The notes under the pieces are model-generated. The model worked only from the letters and a program-made list of their open reading frames with translations, did no database searches and was not told the DNA's origin. Both the position numbers and the translations under genes were made by a program. DNA of 64,000 nt from the NCBI GenBank assembly GCA_017311185.1, contig JAESUZ010003887.1, positions 186,001-250,000 on the forward strand, in the 5' to 3' direction. This stretch comes from Proteles cristata cristata. Its lineage: Eukaryota; Chordata; Mammalia; Carnivora; Hyaenidae. This document shows positions 54,745 through 64,000 of this stretch, piece by piece. Every line of letters begins with the position of its first letter. The stretch's first letter is position 1.

Positions 54745-54855
54745 TCCTGGGTTCAGACAGCAGCTCATGGTATGACCTGACAAAGCCCTTCTGCCTGTCT
54801 GAGCCCCAGTTTTCCATCTGTAGGAGAGGGAGCTAGGTTAGACTCACCTTTGGTG
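54745..54855 (+). mobile_element. MIR relic
   Basis: Forward MIR: ctcatggtatgacctgacaa, gcctgtctgagccccagttt, tccatctgtaggagagg. Confidence 0.7.
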
Positions 54856-54908
54856 CACACAGATTCACCCTCCGCAGGTGGCTCTTTCAAAACATGGATT
54901 CCTGAGGC

Positions 54909-55150
54909 TTTGTCGGTTGAGCTTCCGACTTCAGCTCAGCTCATGATCTCTTGGTTTGTTTCATGAGTTCAGGCCCCACATAAGGCCTGCTGCTGTCAGT
55001 GCAGAGCCCGCTTTGGATCGTCTGTCCCCCTCTCTCTGCTCTTCCCTCACTTGCACTCTTTCAAAAATAAACACACGTCAAAAATAAAGGAAAGAAAAGA
55101 AAAAAAGAAAAAAGAAAAGAAAAGAAAAGAAAAGAAAAACAACCACCACC
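54909..55150 (+). mobile_element. CAN-SINE lacking its 5' head, (GAAAA)n tail
   Basis: It begins at ttgtcggttgagcttccgac, so the ggggcgcctgggtggctcag head is missing. The tail has become (GAAAA)n at 55085-55139. The 14-bp duplication tggattcctgaggc is perfect at 54895-54908 and 55151-55164, so the element arrived already 5'-truncated. Confidence 0.93.
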
Positions 55151-55234
55151 TGGATTCCTGAGGCCCAGCCCTGCAGGGTTTTGATTCGGCAGGGATCCAG
55201 GAGCGACTGAGGATCCTAAGGCACTTCCAGCAAT

Positions 55235-55470
55235 ACACTGAGAATAATGGTACCTACTGTAGCAGAAGCTGGTCTTTACTGAGCACTTACAATGTGCCAG
55301 GCCCTGTGCTGTGTGTTGCAGTGACTTTCTCACTGAATCATCACAGTGATTCTGTACTGATGATGCTCTTTAAGATGAGGAAACAGAGAGCGATGAAGTG
55401 GCTTGGCAAGGTCATGAGCAGTGATGACCATAGCCGGGATTTATACACAGCTGGCCTGACTTCTTTCATA
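55235..55470 (-). mobile_element. MIR relic, near full length
   Basis: Reverse MIR: ttactgagcacttacaatgt, gccaggccctgtgctgtgtg, aagatgaggaaacagagagc, gccgggatttatacacagct. Confidence 0.87.
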
Positions 55471-56255
55471 TCCATGATATCACACTGGTGTTTGGCTTGT
55501 TCAGCCCATGGCCCTGCCCTCCCCCTGGTCTTGCTGAATGGGCAGTGGGCAATGTGAACTGTCCTGCAGCTGTTTCCACCAGAGCTGGGCAGGTGACTCA
55601 CACCAGCCACTGGATTGTCTGGCCAACACTCATTCAGAGAGTTCATCGTGAGAATTTGAACTGTGACATGGAGGGAGACCAATTGGATTGTGTTTCTCCC
55701 TGGGGGTATAAGGTCAGATTTGGGGCTAGAGCTGGCACATAGCAACTCAAAGGTACGTTGGCACTCAATTTATGGGGACCTTTTCTGAGGAGGCTGGTTT
55801 GCAGAAAGGAGGGGAGAACAGATGGACTGAGAGAAGAGAGACTAAGAGATGAGAAAGAGAAAGGTCTCTGGATGCCTTTCAAGTCCCCTTGAAACCCACC
55901 TGCCTGAACTGAGGACCCACCGCTCTCCACCAGTGTCTTTGCAATAAATCTCCTCCACTTAAGCTAACTCAGTGGGTTTCTGGTGCTTACGGTTGAATTA
56001 TTCCCTAAAATACTTGCCCCAGCTTCCCTACAAAGTTTTTAGGATCAAATCAGATAATGTATGTGAAAGGGCTAGTGACCTGGAAGGAACTGCACTGATT
56101 ATGAAATATCTGGAAAGCAGTTCTAAGCTTAAATATAATCAATGGATTGCCGCAAGAACTGAGACAGGAGGACTTATTGCAGAGGTGGTTTAATTACGGG
56201 AGCTTTACAGAGGCAGCGGTTGTGCAGAGATCTGCAGGTGTGGGGTATGGGCAGT
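55471..56255. other. Mostly unassigned; possible LTR end
   Basis: 55880-55990 has an LTR-like end (tttgcaataaatctcctcca then gctaactcagtgggtttctg). No family assigned. The rest is unremarkable. Confidence 0.3.
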
Positions 56256-57420
56256 AAGAGAGAGAACGAAGACCCTCCAGGCAGAGGAAACAGTGTGAGC
56301 AACCATGTGATGAATATGGGGAGGGGTGGCGGCAGGAGGCTACCTTGGCTGCTGACTAGCAGGGATTGATTTGCAGAACTCCAATGAGTGGAATTTTTTG
56401 GTATGTGCTGGGCACCAGGGAGCCCCTGGAGGTGATTGGGCAGGTGGTTCTAGACAGACAAAAGTGATCTAATGGATTAGTTGAAGGAAAGAAGGGAGAG
56501 ACTAATTAAGAAGCCAATGTAGTTTCAGGGGGTCTGGAAAAGCATGCAGAAAGAGAGATTTCCTGCATGAAGAGTAATCAGGACTAGGTCAGAGGTTGGA
56601 CTCACTGAATGGGTCATTACATTCATTCATTCGTCCAACAAATATTTATAGGCATCTATCATACCAGGCACTGTTCCAGACAGGACTGATGTGGAGTGAA
56701 TGAAACAGGTGTGGTCTCTGTCCTCTTAAATCTTGCAGTCTGGAAAAGGATATGGGCATTAATGCAATGACAACACAGATCAACACAAGACTACAAATGG
56801 TGAGAAGAATCCACTCCAGGGCTTGAGCAAATTGGGAAGAGGACAGAAGTGCATTCTCTAAGGAAATAAGGCTCTCCCTGTGAAGTGAAGTCTGAGTAGG
56901 AGTTCTCTCAGTGAAGAGCAAGTGGGAAGACATTCCAACTAGTGAACACAAAGACCTGGAAACAGTTGGAACCCAGAGCAGGACACAGAGGCAGGTGACA
57001 ACCTGGTGAGGGAAGGTGCTGGGAAGGCAGGTGAGGCCTTATAGGTCATAGTAGACATGTTGGTCTTTATCTTGAAAGTGATAGGAAGCCATGAGAGCAT
57101 TTAAAAATTTATTTATTTTGAGAGAGAGAGAGAGAGAGAGAGAGGCAGAGAGAGAGAACTCCAAGCAGGCTCTACCCTGTTAGCACAGAGCCCGACAAGG
57201 GACTTGAACTCATGACTGTAAGACCATGACCTGAGCCGAAGTTGGATGCTTAACCAGCTGAGCCACCCAGGTGCCCACCATGGGAGCATTTTAAGTAGGA
57301 ATGGGCATGATTGGGTTGTGCTTTTGGAAGTCCACTTTTTATGGAATATGGACAGGGAACGGGTAGGAGAAGATGAAAAGAGAATTCCAGGAGGCCAGTT
57401 AATAGGAAGCATTGGAAACC
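56256..57420 (-). mobile_element. L2 LINE relic(s) with a SINE
   Basis: Reverse L2 strings at 56270-56560 (ctccaggcagaggaaacagt, agactaattaagaagccaat) and again from 56620 (ttcgtccaacaaatatttat, ataccaggcactgttccaga, accatgagagcattta-like block, aggaggccagttaataggaa). Two partial copies, the second interrupted by the SINE at 57103. Confidence 0.7.
57103..57277 (-). mobile_element. SINEC-type CAN-SINE, internally shortened
   Basis: Reverse SINE, about 175 bp: (GA)n at 57120-57142, acttgaactcatgactgtaa, gagccacccaggtgccc. Target ccatgagagcattt (57089) and ccatgggagcattt (57278). Confidence 0.94.
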
Positions 57421-57959
57421 AACCCTGATTGTCTCAGGCACAAAAGGATGGACTGGAACTCGTCAGGGGACTCACAGAAAGTCCCCTCAGTGTCTGCTTT
57501 GGGTTTAATCCCCTCAAGACTCTCTTTGTCTGTTCTCATCATGTTCTTGGGGTCCTTCCCATGCTAGGGTGGCTGACAGCTCCTCTGGGGCCATATCTTC
57601 ATATTTTACTCAGAGAAAAGGGGAAATTGGGAGGAAATTCTCTGATTGGGTGACATGCCTGCACCAGAGTCCAATGGCTGTGACTTAGAGATGTGCTGGG
57701 GCAGGAGTCCAGGGATAAAGGCCCATAAGAAGCAGATGGGATCTGAGAAGAGCTTCTTCCTAAAGGAAGGAGTGAAAGACTGGTGGATCCTGCTGCCAGA
57801 AAATACCAGAAAGGATCTGGCACAGGCAGAAGGGATATAGGTGTTGAATGTAGAAACAATTGCAATAATCTAGATAGGGAATAACCTAGCCCCAAGAATG
57901 GTTTTATCTTTGAAGGAGGATGGAGAACAAAAGTCACTCTCATTTAATTAAGTTGTTGT
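57421..57959. other. Unassigned; possible L2 remnants
   Basis: aacaattgcaataatctaga (57855-57874) resembles a reverse L2 string. The remainder is not recognised. Confidence 0.35.
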
Positions 57960-58150
57960 ATGCCCAGTAGTTCATTGGGTTACTTTCCTTATCTTCACTA
58001 TATAGCCCTATGGTATAAGACGCATTTCACAGATGAGAAAACAGGCTTAAGAGAGATGGGGCTGCTTGCCTGAGATCACGTAGCATTCAGCAGCAGAGCT
58101 GAGAGTCGATCCTGGGAATTTGGGGTTGACTCCAAATTCCATATCTTCTT
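57960..58150 (-). mobile_element. MIR relic
   Basis: Reverse MIR: tatagccctatggtataaga, tttcacagatgagaaaacag, ctgcttgcctgagatcacgt, gcagagctgagagtcgatcc. Confidence 0.82.
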
Positions 58151-58429
58151 GTATCCTGTGTGTAGTCTTCCTGGGAAGTGAGTCTTGGAGGAGACTATAA
58201 TACTGGTCTTTGACCCTGACTTTCTAATCATGGGGAAGCCAACCAAAGAAGACAGCTTTGGTGGCAGCTTGAAATCCAGGCTGCCAGGGAGCGTGAGGAA
58301 TTCAGGACAGATTTAGAGGTTGAGAGGTCATCCTGGGAGACTCCAAAGCATGTGGGTTCCCCATTAATGTGGATCTCCGTGAGCTGTCTACCTCCATTCT
58401 CTTCCCCTCCCCCTAGATGTGATTGACTG
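58151..58429. other. Single-copy DNA
   Basis: Nothing recognised. Confidence 0.4.
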
Positions 58430-58720
58430 ACTGTTCATTTTTTACTGATCTTCTAAGGAAAAAAGGTCCAATTGCATGATTTCTTAAAAAACTCATCTTT
58501 TAGGAAAGGAAGCAAGATGATTTTGCACAGGTTTGTCTGATTGCCGGATTAGCAGGAGCCTTCCAACTTCTTAATCCTTATTTAATTCTTTGATCAACCT
58601 CCACGCAGCCTGCACCTAGGCGTTCAGGAGAAAAGCTGTGTTTTCAGGAGTTAAGCGCTGGCATTGTGCTTATTCTTTAATGTGATCAAATTGTGCCAGT
58701 GTCTGTAATGAGAGGGACAG
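58430..58720. other. Candidate conserved non-coding element
   Basis: No repeat. Contains a TCF/LEF-type CTTTGATC at 58588-58595, a bicoid-type GGATTA at 58546-58551, ttcttaatccttatttaatt, and tctttaatgtgatcaaattg. The motif cluster suggests an enhancer; unproven. Confidence 0.35.
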
Positions 58721-60889
58721 GCTCACAAAGAAGCGATCTGCCAGGTACAGAATTCAAAGAGCAGAGTCTGGATCTTGGAAATAATGCTGAGGAGAGGGAC
58801 ACAGTGGCTAGCTTGGGAACAGAGAGGGGAGGCGAGGGGGACTGATAAATTTCTCTGTGGCCTGGGAGCCCCAGGCTGAAGTGGAGATTGCTTGCATCAC
58901 AGCCAGGGTGCCTGCAGGAGGTCATTACATTCTGATTGTGTCTATTGAAGGTGAGGACCGAGTGTAGACAAGCCACTGGGGATGATGCAGTGTCCAGGAC
59001 CAGGACTGGTAACAGGGGGGTCAGTTCCACAGCAGAGCAAGCTGTGCGGAGGAGACCTTGTGCCGGGAGCTGGGACCCTCCCTGTGCAACCTGGGGAATG
59101 AGCACCCCAATCTCATCTTCCCCCTCCCCCTGATCACTTACTGCTGTTCTTCATTGGCCAAACCCAACTGGAAGCCAGGGTTAGGAAGCCTATTGAGGAG
59201 TCCCACATAGAGCAGCCCCCTGCAGTACAGACAGGGGGAGGAAAAAGGGGTGCAGATATAGAGGGGCAAGCAGAAGCTGTTCAGCACAGTTCTCTCCAGT
59301 CATCCTCTCGGCCTCTACCTTGGCTATGGACTGTGGAGAAAGAGCAATGGGTGGGTGGGGTGAGGGCCAAGTTCTAGCCTGTGTTTGCTGTTCAAGCCTG
59401 GCCTCTATTTCCTGCACAGCCAGCCTAGCCAGCCCTGTCTCCATCCCCTTCCTTTCTTCATACCTTCCTTAAAGTTTATTGGCCTCTCAGGGCTTGTTAG
59501 GTAAGGGGAACTAGTCTGGCAGATTGAACTTGGTTTAAATCTGTGTCTCCTTCATGTTCATATAGACGAGAAGCAATACTCAGCTTCTTAGAGCTGTTCT
59601 GAATCTCAGAGGAGTTTGGACACAGAACCCCTAAGGAGGAGAGAATCAACCTATGTAAGGTGTGACAGGCCTGCCTTGTCTTGACTGTCATCATTTCCAG
59701 GATCTGAGAATCTGCTGGAGTGGGGCATCATCGAGACATGTTACTCCCTCACTCTGGACCTTTCTATGGTTTAGTGGATACCTGTGCTTCCCTGCCCCCT
59801 TCCTTCCAGGAAGCCTTCCTGGATTACCCCTTCCTAGTCAGTTGCCTCTACTCCACAGCCCCTCATCATTCACAGGTTTGGGTTTTTCTGGATATGGCTC
59901 TGGTGGGGTGGGCTCTGCTCCCCTGGACTGTGATCACCCCCAAAAAGAGTCTCTTTAGAATGCCCCCTACCTCTCCTTCCACCATCTGCACCAACTTGGT
60001 CAATGTCTCTGGGAAACGTGTGTGGTTGGGGTAAGGCAGGATGCTCTGTAGAAGCAACTGCCCAGACCCCAGAGAAACATTGCTCAGAAGTAACACATAA
60101 TATATTCAGGCTCCCATGGCTCTGGGAACAGAGAGACCATTGAACCTGGGTCTTGTTGTTAGGATTTTGGAAGCTGAATTTGTTCGATGTGGAAAGAAGC
60201 AAAGAAATCACCCAGGGTAATGGTTTACACCAGGTTTGGGCTACAGATTCTTTTGTTTCCCACAAATGCAATCTTTCATGTATTCCCACAGATAACATAA
60301 ACAGCAGCTGCTTTGATCGGAGTGGTGAGGGATTAGAGCTCCATTTGCTCAGCCTCTGATGGTCCTGAGGCCTTAGCACCAAAGTCTCCGTGTGGCATGA
60401 GGCCAAACCCGTGTGAACAACCCTGGTGTGAACACTGATGCTGCAGAGGGGGCCACCTACTTGAGCCATGTACTGGCCGAGGAGGGACTGGCCCTCCCAA
60501 GCTGGTGGCTCTTCTTCTTCCCTGGCCTCCCATGCAAGTCCTCACAAGCCACAAGCCCCAGGGGCAAGTTGGTGTCCACTGGTCATTTTGGCCGGCTCTC
60601 TCCCTTGCCCACCAGACATACCCCAAGGAGCCAGTCTGTAGGGTGCAGAGCATGGCTCATGGAGCTGGGCCCAGCCCGTGGGCAGTGCAGGACATCTGAT
60701 AAGCCTCAGGCCATCTCCTGACTCACCCCAACTTATTAAAACCCAATTACTGAGCAATCCAGTTGTCAGGTGACCCAGGATTTGGGTCCCAAAGGACCCA
60801 GACCAGCTCCTCTCCTGTCCTTAAGATGGGTGCCTTCCTTTCTGACCTCCCCCATCCAGGAGCTCTGAGGTGGCTTGGCTGCTTGGTTC
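58721..60889. other. Single-copy DNA, no gene seen
   Basis: About 2.2 kb. The longest open frame in the window (199 codons, 59870-60469 minus) has no recognisable domain. 59790-59865 (ttccaggaagccttcctgga) may be a short L2 piece. No exon layout is supported. Confidence 0.4.
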
Positions 60890-61317
60890 TGTCTGAGCTC
60901 CTGTGTGAAGTTCAATTAGCATGCCCGACCAGTGCTGGCTGGCTCCACATATTATTTGCACAGGTTAAGTATTCCTGATAAGGCTTCTCAAATCAGAGGG
61001 CTGAAATGAACTTAATTAGAACTCAGAATACTCAAGGTAGAGATAAAAGTCAGCACATCTAGGTCTCTGAAGCAACACATGGTGGGTGGGGGAGGAAAAG
61101 GGAGAAGGTGAGGGAATCTGGTCCCAGGCCATGATGAAACCCTTTCTTGTCTGGAATAGAAAGGAGACTGGGGCTGATTCTGGTCTGCTCTCACTGGTCT
61201 CAAACTCAGAAAGCAGGTATAGAGTCCATACTTGGGGCCCCAGCGGCTCTGGGGTGAGAAGGGGGTTGGGCTGGGAGAGGAAAGGGAGTTTGATTTTTAT
61301 TAAAATTTGAGTGACCA
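60890..61317. other. Single-copy DNA
   Basis: Short AT-rich strings (agttcaattagcatgcccga, aatgaacttaattagaactc) in 60908-61025. Otherwise nothing is recognised. Confidence 0.35.
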
Positions 61318-61520
61318 GGGGCACCTGGGTGGCTCAGTTGGTTGAGTGTGTGACTTTAGCTCAAGTCATGATCTCAAGGTGTACGTGGGTTTGAGCCCCG
61401 TGTCAGGCTCTGTGCTGACAGCTCAGTGGCTGGAGCCTGCTTCGGATTCTCTGTCTCCCTCTCTCTCTGCCCCTCCTCTCCTTGCACTCTGTCTCTCTCT
61501 CAAAAATAAACATTAAAACA
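61318..61520 (+). mobile_element. SINEC_Fc-type CAN-SINE
   Basis: Forward SINE: ggggcacctgggtggctcag, gtgggtttgagccccgtgtc, caaaaataaacattaaaaca. Flanks aaatttgagtgacc and aatttaaagtgacc. Confidence 0.95.
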
Positions 61521-63194
61521 AATTTAAAGTGACCTGAGTCTCTTTCCAGTGCCCCTTACTTCCTCCAGGAAGTGCATCAGCTCAGATGGCAGTTATCCCT
61601 CACTTTTGTTCAGGGCTTTACAGTTCACAACACCTACCTAACTTGTGAGGAGGATACTCTGTTACGAATATGAGATCAATGTGCTGTAATTTCCCCCACT
61701 AAACTGCATTCCCACGCAGGCTTCCTCCTCCAAGGCTGAGCCATGCATTCATCATCCCAGGGAAGGAGAAGGCAGGCCGGCTTTGAACAGAGACTCGGAG
61801 GTCTGGAATGCTCCGGCAGACTGAGGGGCGTTTGCACTATATCTCTGACTGTGACCCTGGCCACCGAATTTCTCTGTGCCTCCTAGCCTTTCACCTGTAC
61901 CTCCCCCCCACCACCCCGCATGGAGCTATACTAGTGCCTCCTTGGTAGAGTAGGTGTGAGGTAGACACTGCTACAGCAGAGTAAGTGCCTCATACACGGC
62001 AGTGGGCCTCGGGGACTTGCTCACAAGGCTTTACGTAACGGATGTCCCTCAGACAGAGTGGGGAGCCCATTCATTCCTGTCCTGCTGGCTTAGGGGAAGG
62101 AGGGAGCTGGAGATGAGCAGGTGGGCAATAAGACTCACATCGGATCTTTCTCCAGGATGACCCTTTCCCCCCAAGGAGAAGGGCATTAAGGATTCATGGA
62201 GGAAACACCAAGGGCAGAGGAGATTCTGACTCCATTCTCATTTAGGACTCCAGAAGGCCATCACCTCTCAGGCTGCTCCTGTTCCAATGTGGGGTGGCTA
62301 CACTGAGGCCATCCAGGTGCTGTGGTATGGATAAGGGGAGAGGGCCTGAAGTTGGGTCTCCAAGCTCCTGAAGTTATACGAGTTGGGCAGGGGAGTTTTT
62401 CAGAGGGTTCAGAGAAGGCTGCAGGGCAGGAGCTCAGAGGGTTCCCAGCATCATTAAGAGGCAAAATGGGACCAGTTCTATTTAGAGTGCTAAGACAGGC
62501 CAGCTTTGATGGAGTGGAGGAAGAACATACCAGAAGGTTATCAGCTTTTCCCAGTAGCAGTGGAAGTCCTGCTGAATACTTAAGGTAGACCACACCACCC
62601 TATCTTGATGGGCATCAACACACAAACACCCAACAACTGGCTTGAGGCCAAAGGTGCCCTTGCCTCCCAGTGCCATACAAACCATGCCCATCCATGTAGG
62701 CACCTGCCTGGAGAGCAAGAGGGGAAGAGAGGCAGAAAACTGAGACATCAACACTCTGTCCACAAGAAATTGAATAGTTCCCTTAAAGACTGTTTAAATC
62801 ATTCAATCAGATCTAGATCACTGCATTGGGCTAACACTTAGCTGCCCCCTTCCTCCATTACCTGTGGAATAGGAGAGCAGAAGACAGCTCCAATTGGCTA
62901 CTGGAAAATCAAGAAAAGTGGTTTTCTCGCACATCAGAGTACACTGTGAGTATGTCTGTGACCTTGCCACACATATATTATCTTGTCTGATTTCCATATG
63001 TGCTGGAAAATGACCATCACCAGGGGTCAGCTTAGAATGGCTGTATAGTGTGGAATGACAGGGGCCATGGTGGTGCACCCAAAGTCATCTTTATTGTCAC
63101 CAGAGGCCTCTGGTTCCTCCTGATGGTACTTCCCTCTGTGCTGGGTTCTTAGTTGGGTTGAGTTTCATGAATGAGTAATTGAAGGTCGATGCAG
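61521..63194. other. Single-copy DNA, no gene seen
   Basis: About 1.7 kb. Weak MIR-like strings near 61605-61660 are too diverged to call. Short frames only. Confidence 0.4.
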
Positions 63195-63345
63195 CATGAT
63201 TGAGGGGAAACAGCTCAGCCTCTGTAGCCACCCAGACCAGACCCAGTTTGAGATCCCAGCCCTACCACTTACCAGCTGTGTGACCCTGGGGAAGCACCCC
63301 CTCAACTTTGCAATTGAAAGTGAGGGTTAGAGGTGTGCGTGGAGC
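63195..63345 (+). mobile_element. MIR relic
   Basis: Forward MIR: gtttgagatcccagccctac, cacttaccagctgtgtgacc, ctggggaagcaccccctcaa. Confidence 0.8.
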
Positions 63346-63398
63346 ACAGCACCATGCCCTGGGTGTAGTAGCTACTAATAAAAGGAAGCCTATTTCTG

Positions 63399-63441
63399 AA
63401 TGGATGGATGGATGGATGGATGGATGAATGGATGGATGAAT
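63399..63441. repeat. (GGAT)n tetranucleotide repeat
   Basis: About ten tggatgga-type units with two atgaatg interruptions. Likely polymorphic. Confidence 0.96.
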
Positions 63442-63484
63442 CAACCGTTTGCAGAGATCAGCACACACACATGCATCCCATGCT

Positions 63485-63755
63485 GAAATGCAATATAATG
63501 TAGCATCTAAGAGTGAGGGCCGTAAAGCCAAATAGCCTAGGCTCTAATCCTGGTTGGGTCACTTCTGTGTTATATCCATGGAAAAGTTACTTAACCTCTC
63601 TAAACCTCAGCTCCCCCATGTGTACATGAGGAGGATAATGATACCCATCGAATGGGGTTGCCATGATGATTAAATAAATGAATGTCTATAGACCTCTGGT
63701 AGCGGAACCTGGTACAAAGTAAGCATTCCACAATGCCAGCAGTTATCTGTGTGAC
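63485..63755 (+). mobile_element. MIR, nearly complete
   Basis: Forward MIR over most of its length: aggctctaatcctggttggg, tcacttctgtgttatatcc, cttaacctctctaaacctca, gaggataatgatacccatcg, gatgattaaataaatgaatg, ggtacaaagtaagcattcca. Confidence 0.88.
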
Positions 63756-63774
63756 GATATGTGAATAGATGACA

Positions 63775-63885
63775 TTCCATCCCATCCCTGTGCCCAAGGC
63801 TGCTCTAGGTCCCATGTGGGATAGATGAGCAGCATAAGACATGACATCTGTTCTCAAGGAGCTGATTGAGGAGGCCACGTGTGCA
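63775..63885 (-). mobile_element. L2 fragment
   Basis: Reverse L2 3'-region strings: gatgagcagcataagacatg, atctgttctcaaggagctga. Confidence 0.5.
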
Positions 63886-64000
63886 TCCCTGGGTGCCGGT
63901 GCTCAGTCCTGCATTATTGGCAAGCATGACACCAAAGTAACCGAGGACCCAGGGGAAGTGCAGGCAGTAGATGCCACAGGGAGCAGAGGACCAGCCCAAG
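63886..64000. other. Window end, nothing recognised
   Basis: Sequence is cut by the window edge. No feature supported. Confidence 0.4.

Noticed and set aside
59870..60469. 199-codon minus-strand open frame, the longest in the window
   Set aside because: No domain, signal or repeat-protein signature. High local GC and chance suffice, and no splice or promoter context supports it.

Overview
The window is nuclear DNA of a placental mammal, almost certainly a cat-family carnivore. The diagnostic signal is 22 tRNA-derived SINEs plus one SINE fragment (CAN-SINE, SINEC_Fc type). Their heads read gg(c/t)gcctgggtggct(c/t)ag, their bodies carry the gggctctgtgctgacagctcagag block, and their tails run (TC)n-AAAAATAAATAAACATTAAAA. 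Felids carry this form; canid SINEC heads and tails differ. Carnivore L1 3' ends and ancient mammalian repeats (MIR, L2, MLT1-type LTRs, MER5-type hAT elements) agree with this. Species cannot be set from the sequence alone.

I find no protein-coding gene, rRNA, functional tRNA or CRISPR array. Open reading frames are short, and the longer ones overlap repeats or have no recognisable domain, splice frame or codon signature. The window is best read as intergenic or intronic DNA. Most of what can be supported is transposable-element history and a few candidate non-coding regulatory stretches.

Layout. 1-6.4 kb is repeat-dense: two MLT1-type LTRs (one split by an L1 that is itself split by a SINE), two MIRs, and an old L1-like tail hit by three SINEs. 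6.4-14.6 kb holds L2, MIR and hAT relics in mostly single-copy DNA, with a CTCF-like motif. 14.6-20 kb has SINEs, a near-complete MIR, L2 and two LTRs. 20.0-20.6 kb has a long pyrimidine tract followed by a 129-nt purine tract. 21.8-22.1 kb has a SINE with a perfect 37-bp tandem duplication at its edge. 22.4-26.7 kb is mainly single-copy with two AT-rich candidate conserved elements. 26.7-31.2 kb is L1/LTR territory, including an L1 ORF2 fragment holding two stacked SINEs. 31.5-34.5 kb has hAT, CA/TC/TG repeats, a SINE pair, L2 and an LTR. 34.5-41.3 kb mixes single-copy DNA, L2, an LTR, a perfect ETS-type inverted repeat and SINEs. 41.3-50.4 kb has L2, MIR and an AT-rich candidate enhancer at 45.5-45.9 kb. 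50.9-51.5 kb is the most CpG-rich part, with spaced homeodomain-type sites. 51.6-64 kb is dominated by MIR and L2, with candidate elements near 53.8 and 58.5 kb.

Nothing here amounts to a new biological system. The leads worth testing are the candidate conserved non-coding elements, the purine/pyrimidine mirror pair, the ETS palindrome, and a SINE subfamily with a shared 4-bp insertion. Family names for old repeats come from remembered consensus features, not from a search, so their boundaries are approximate.
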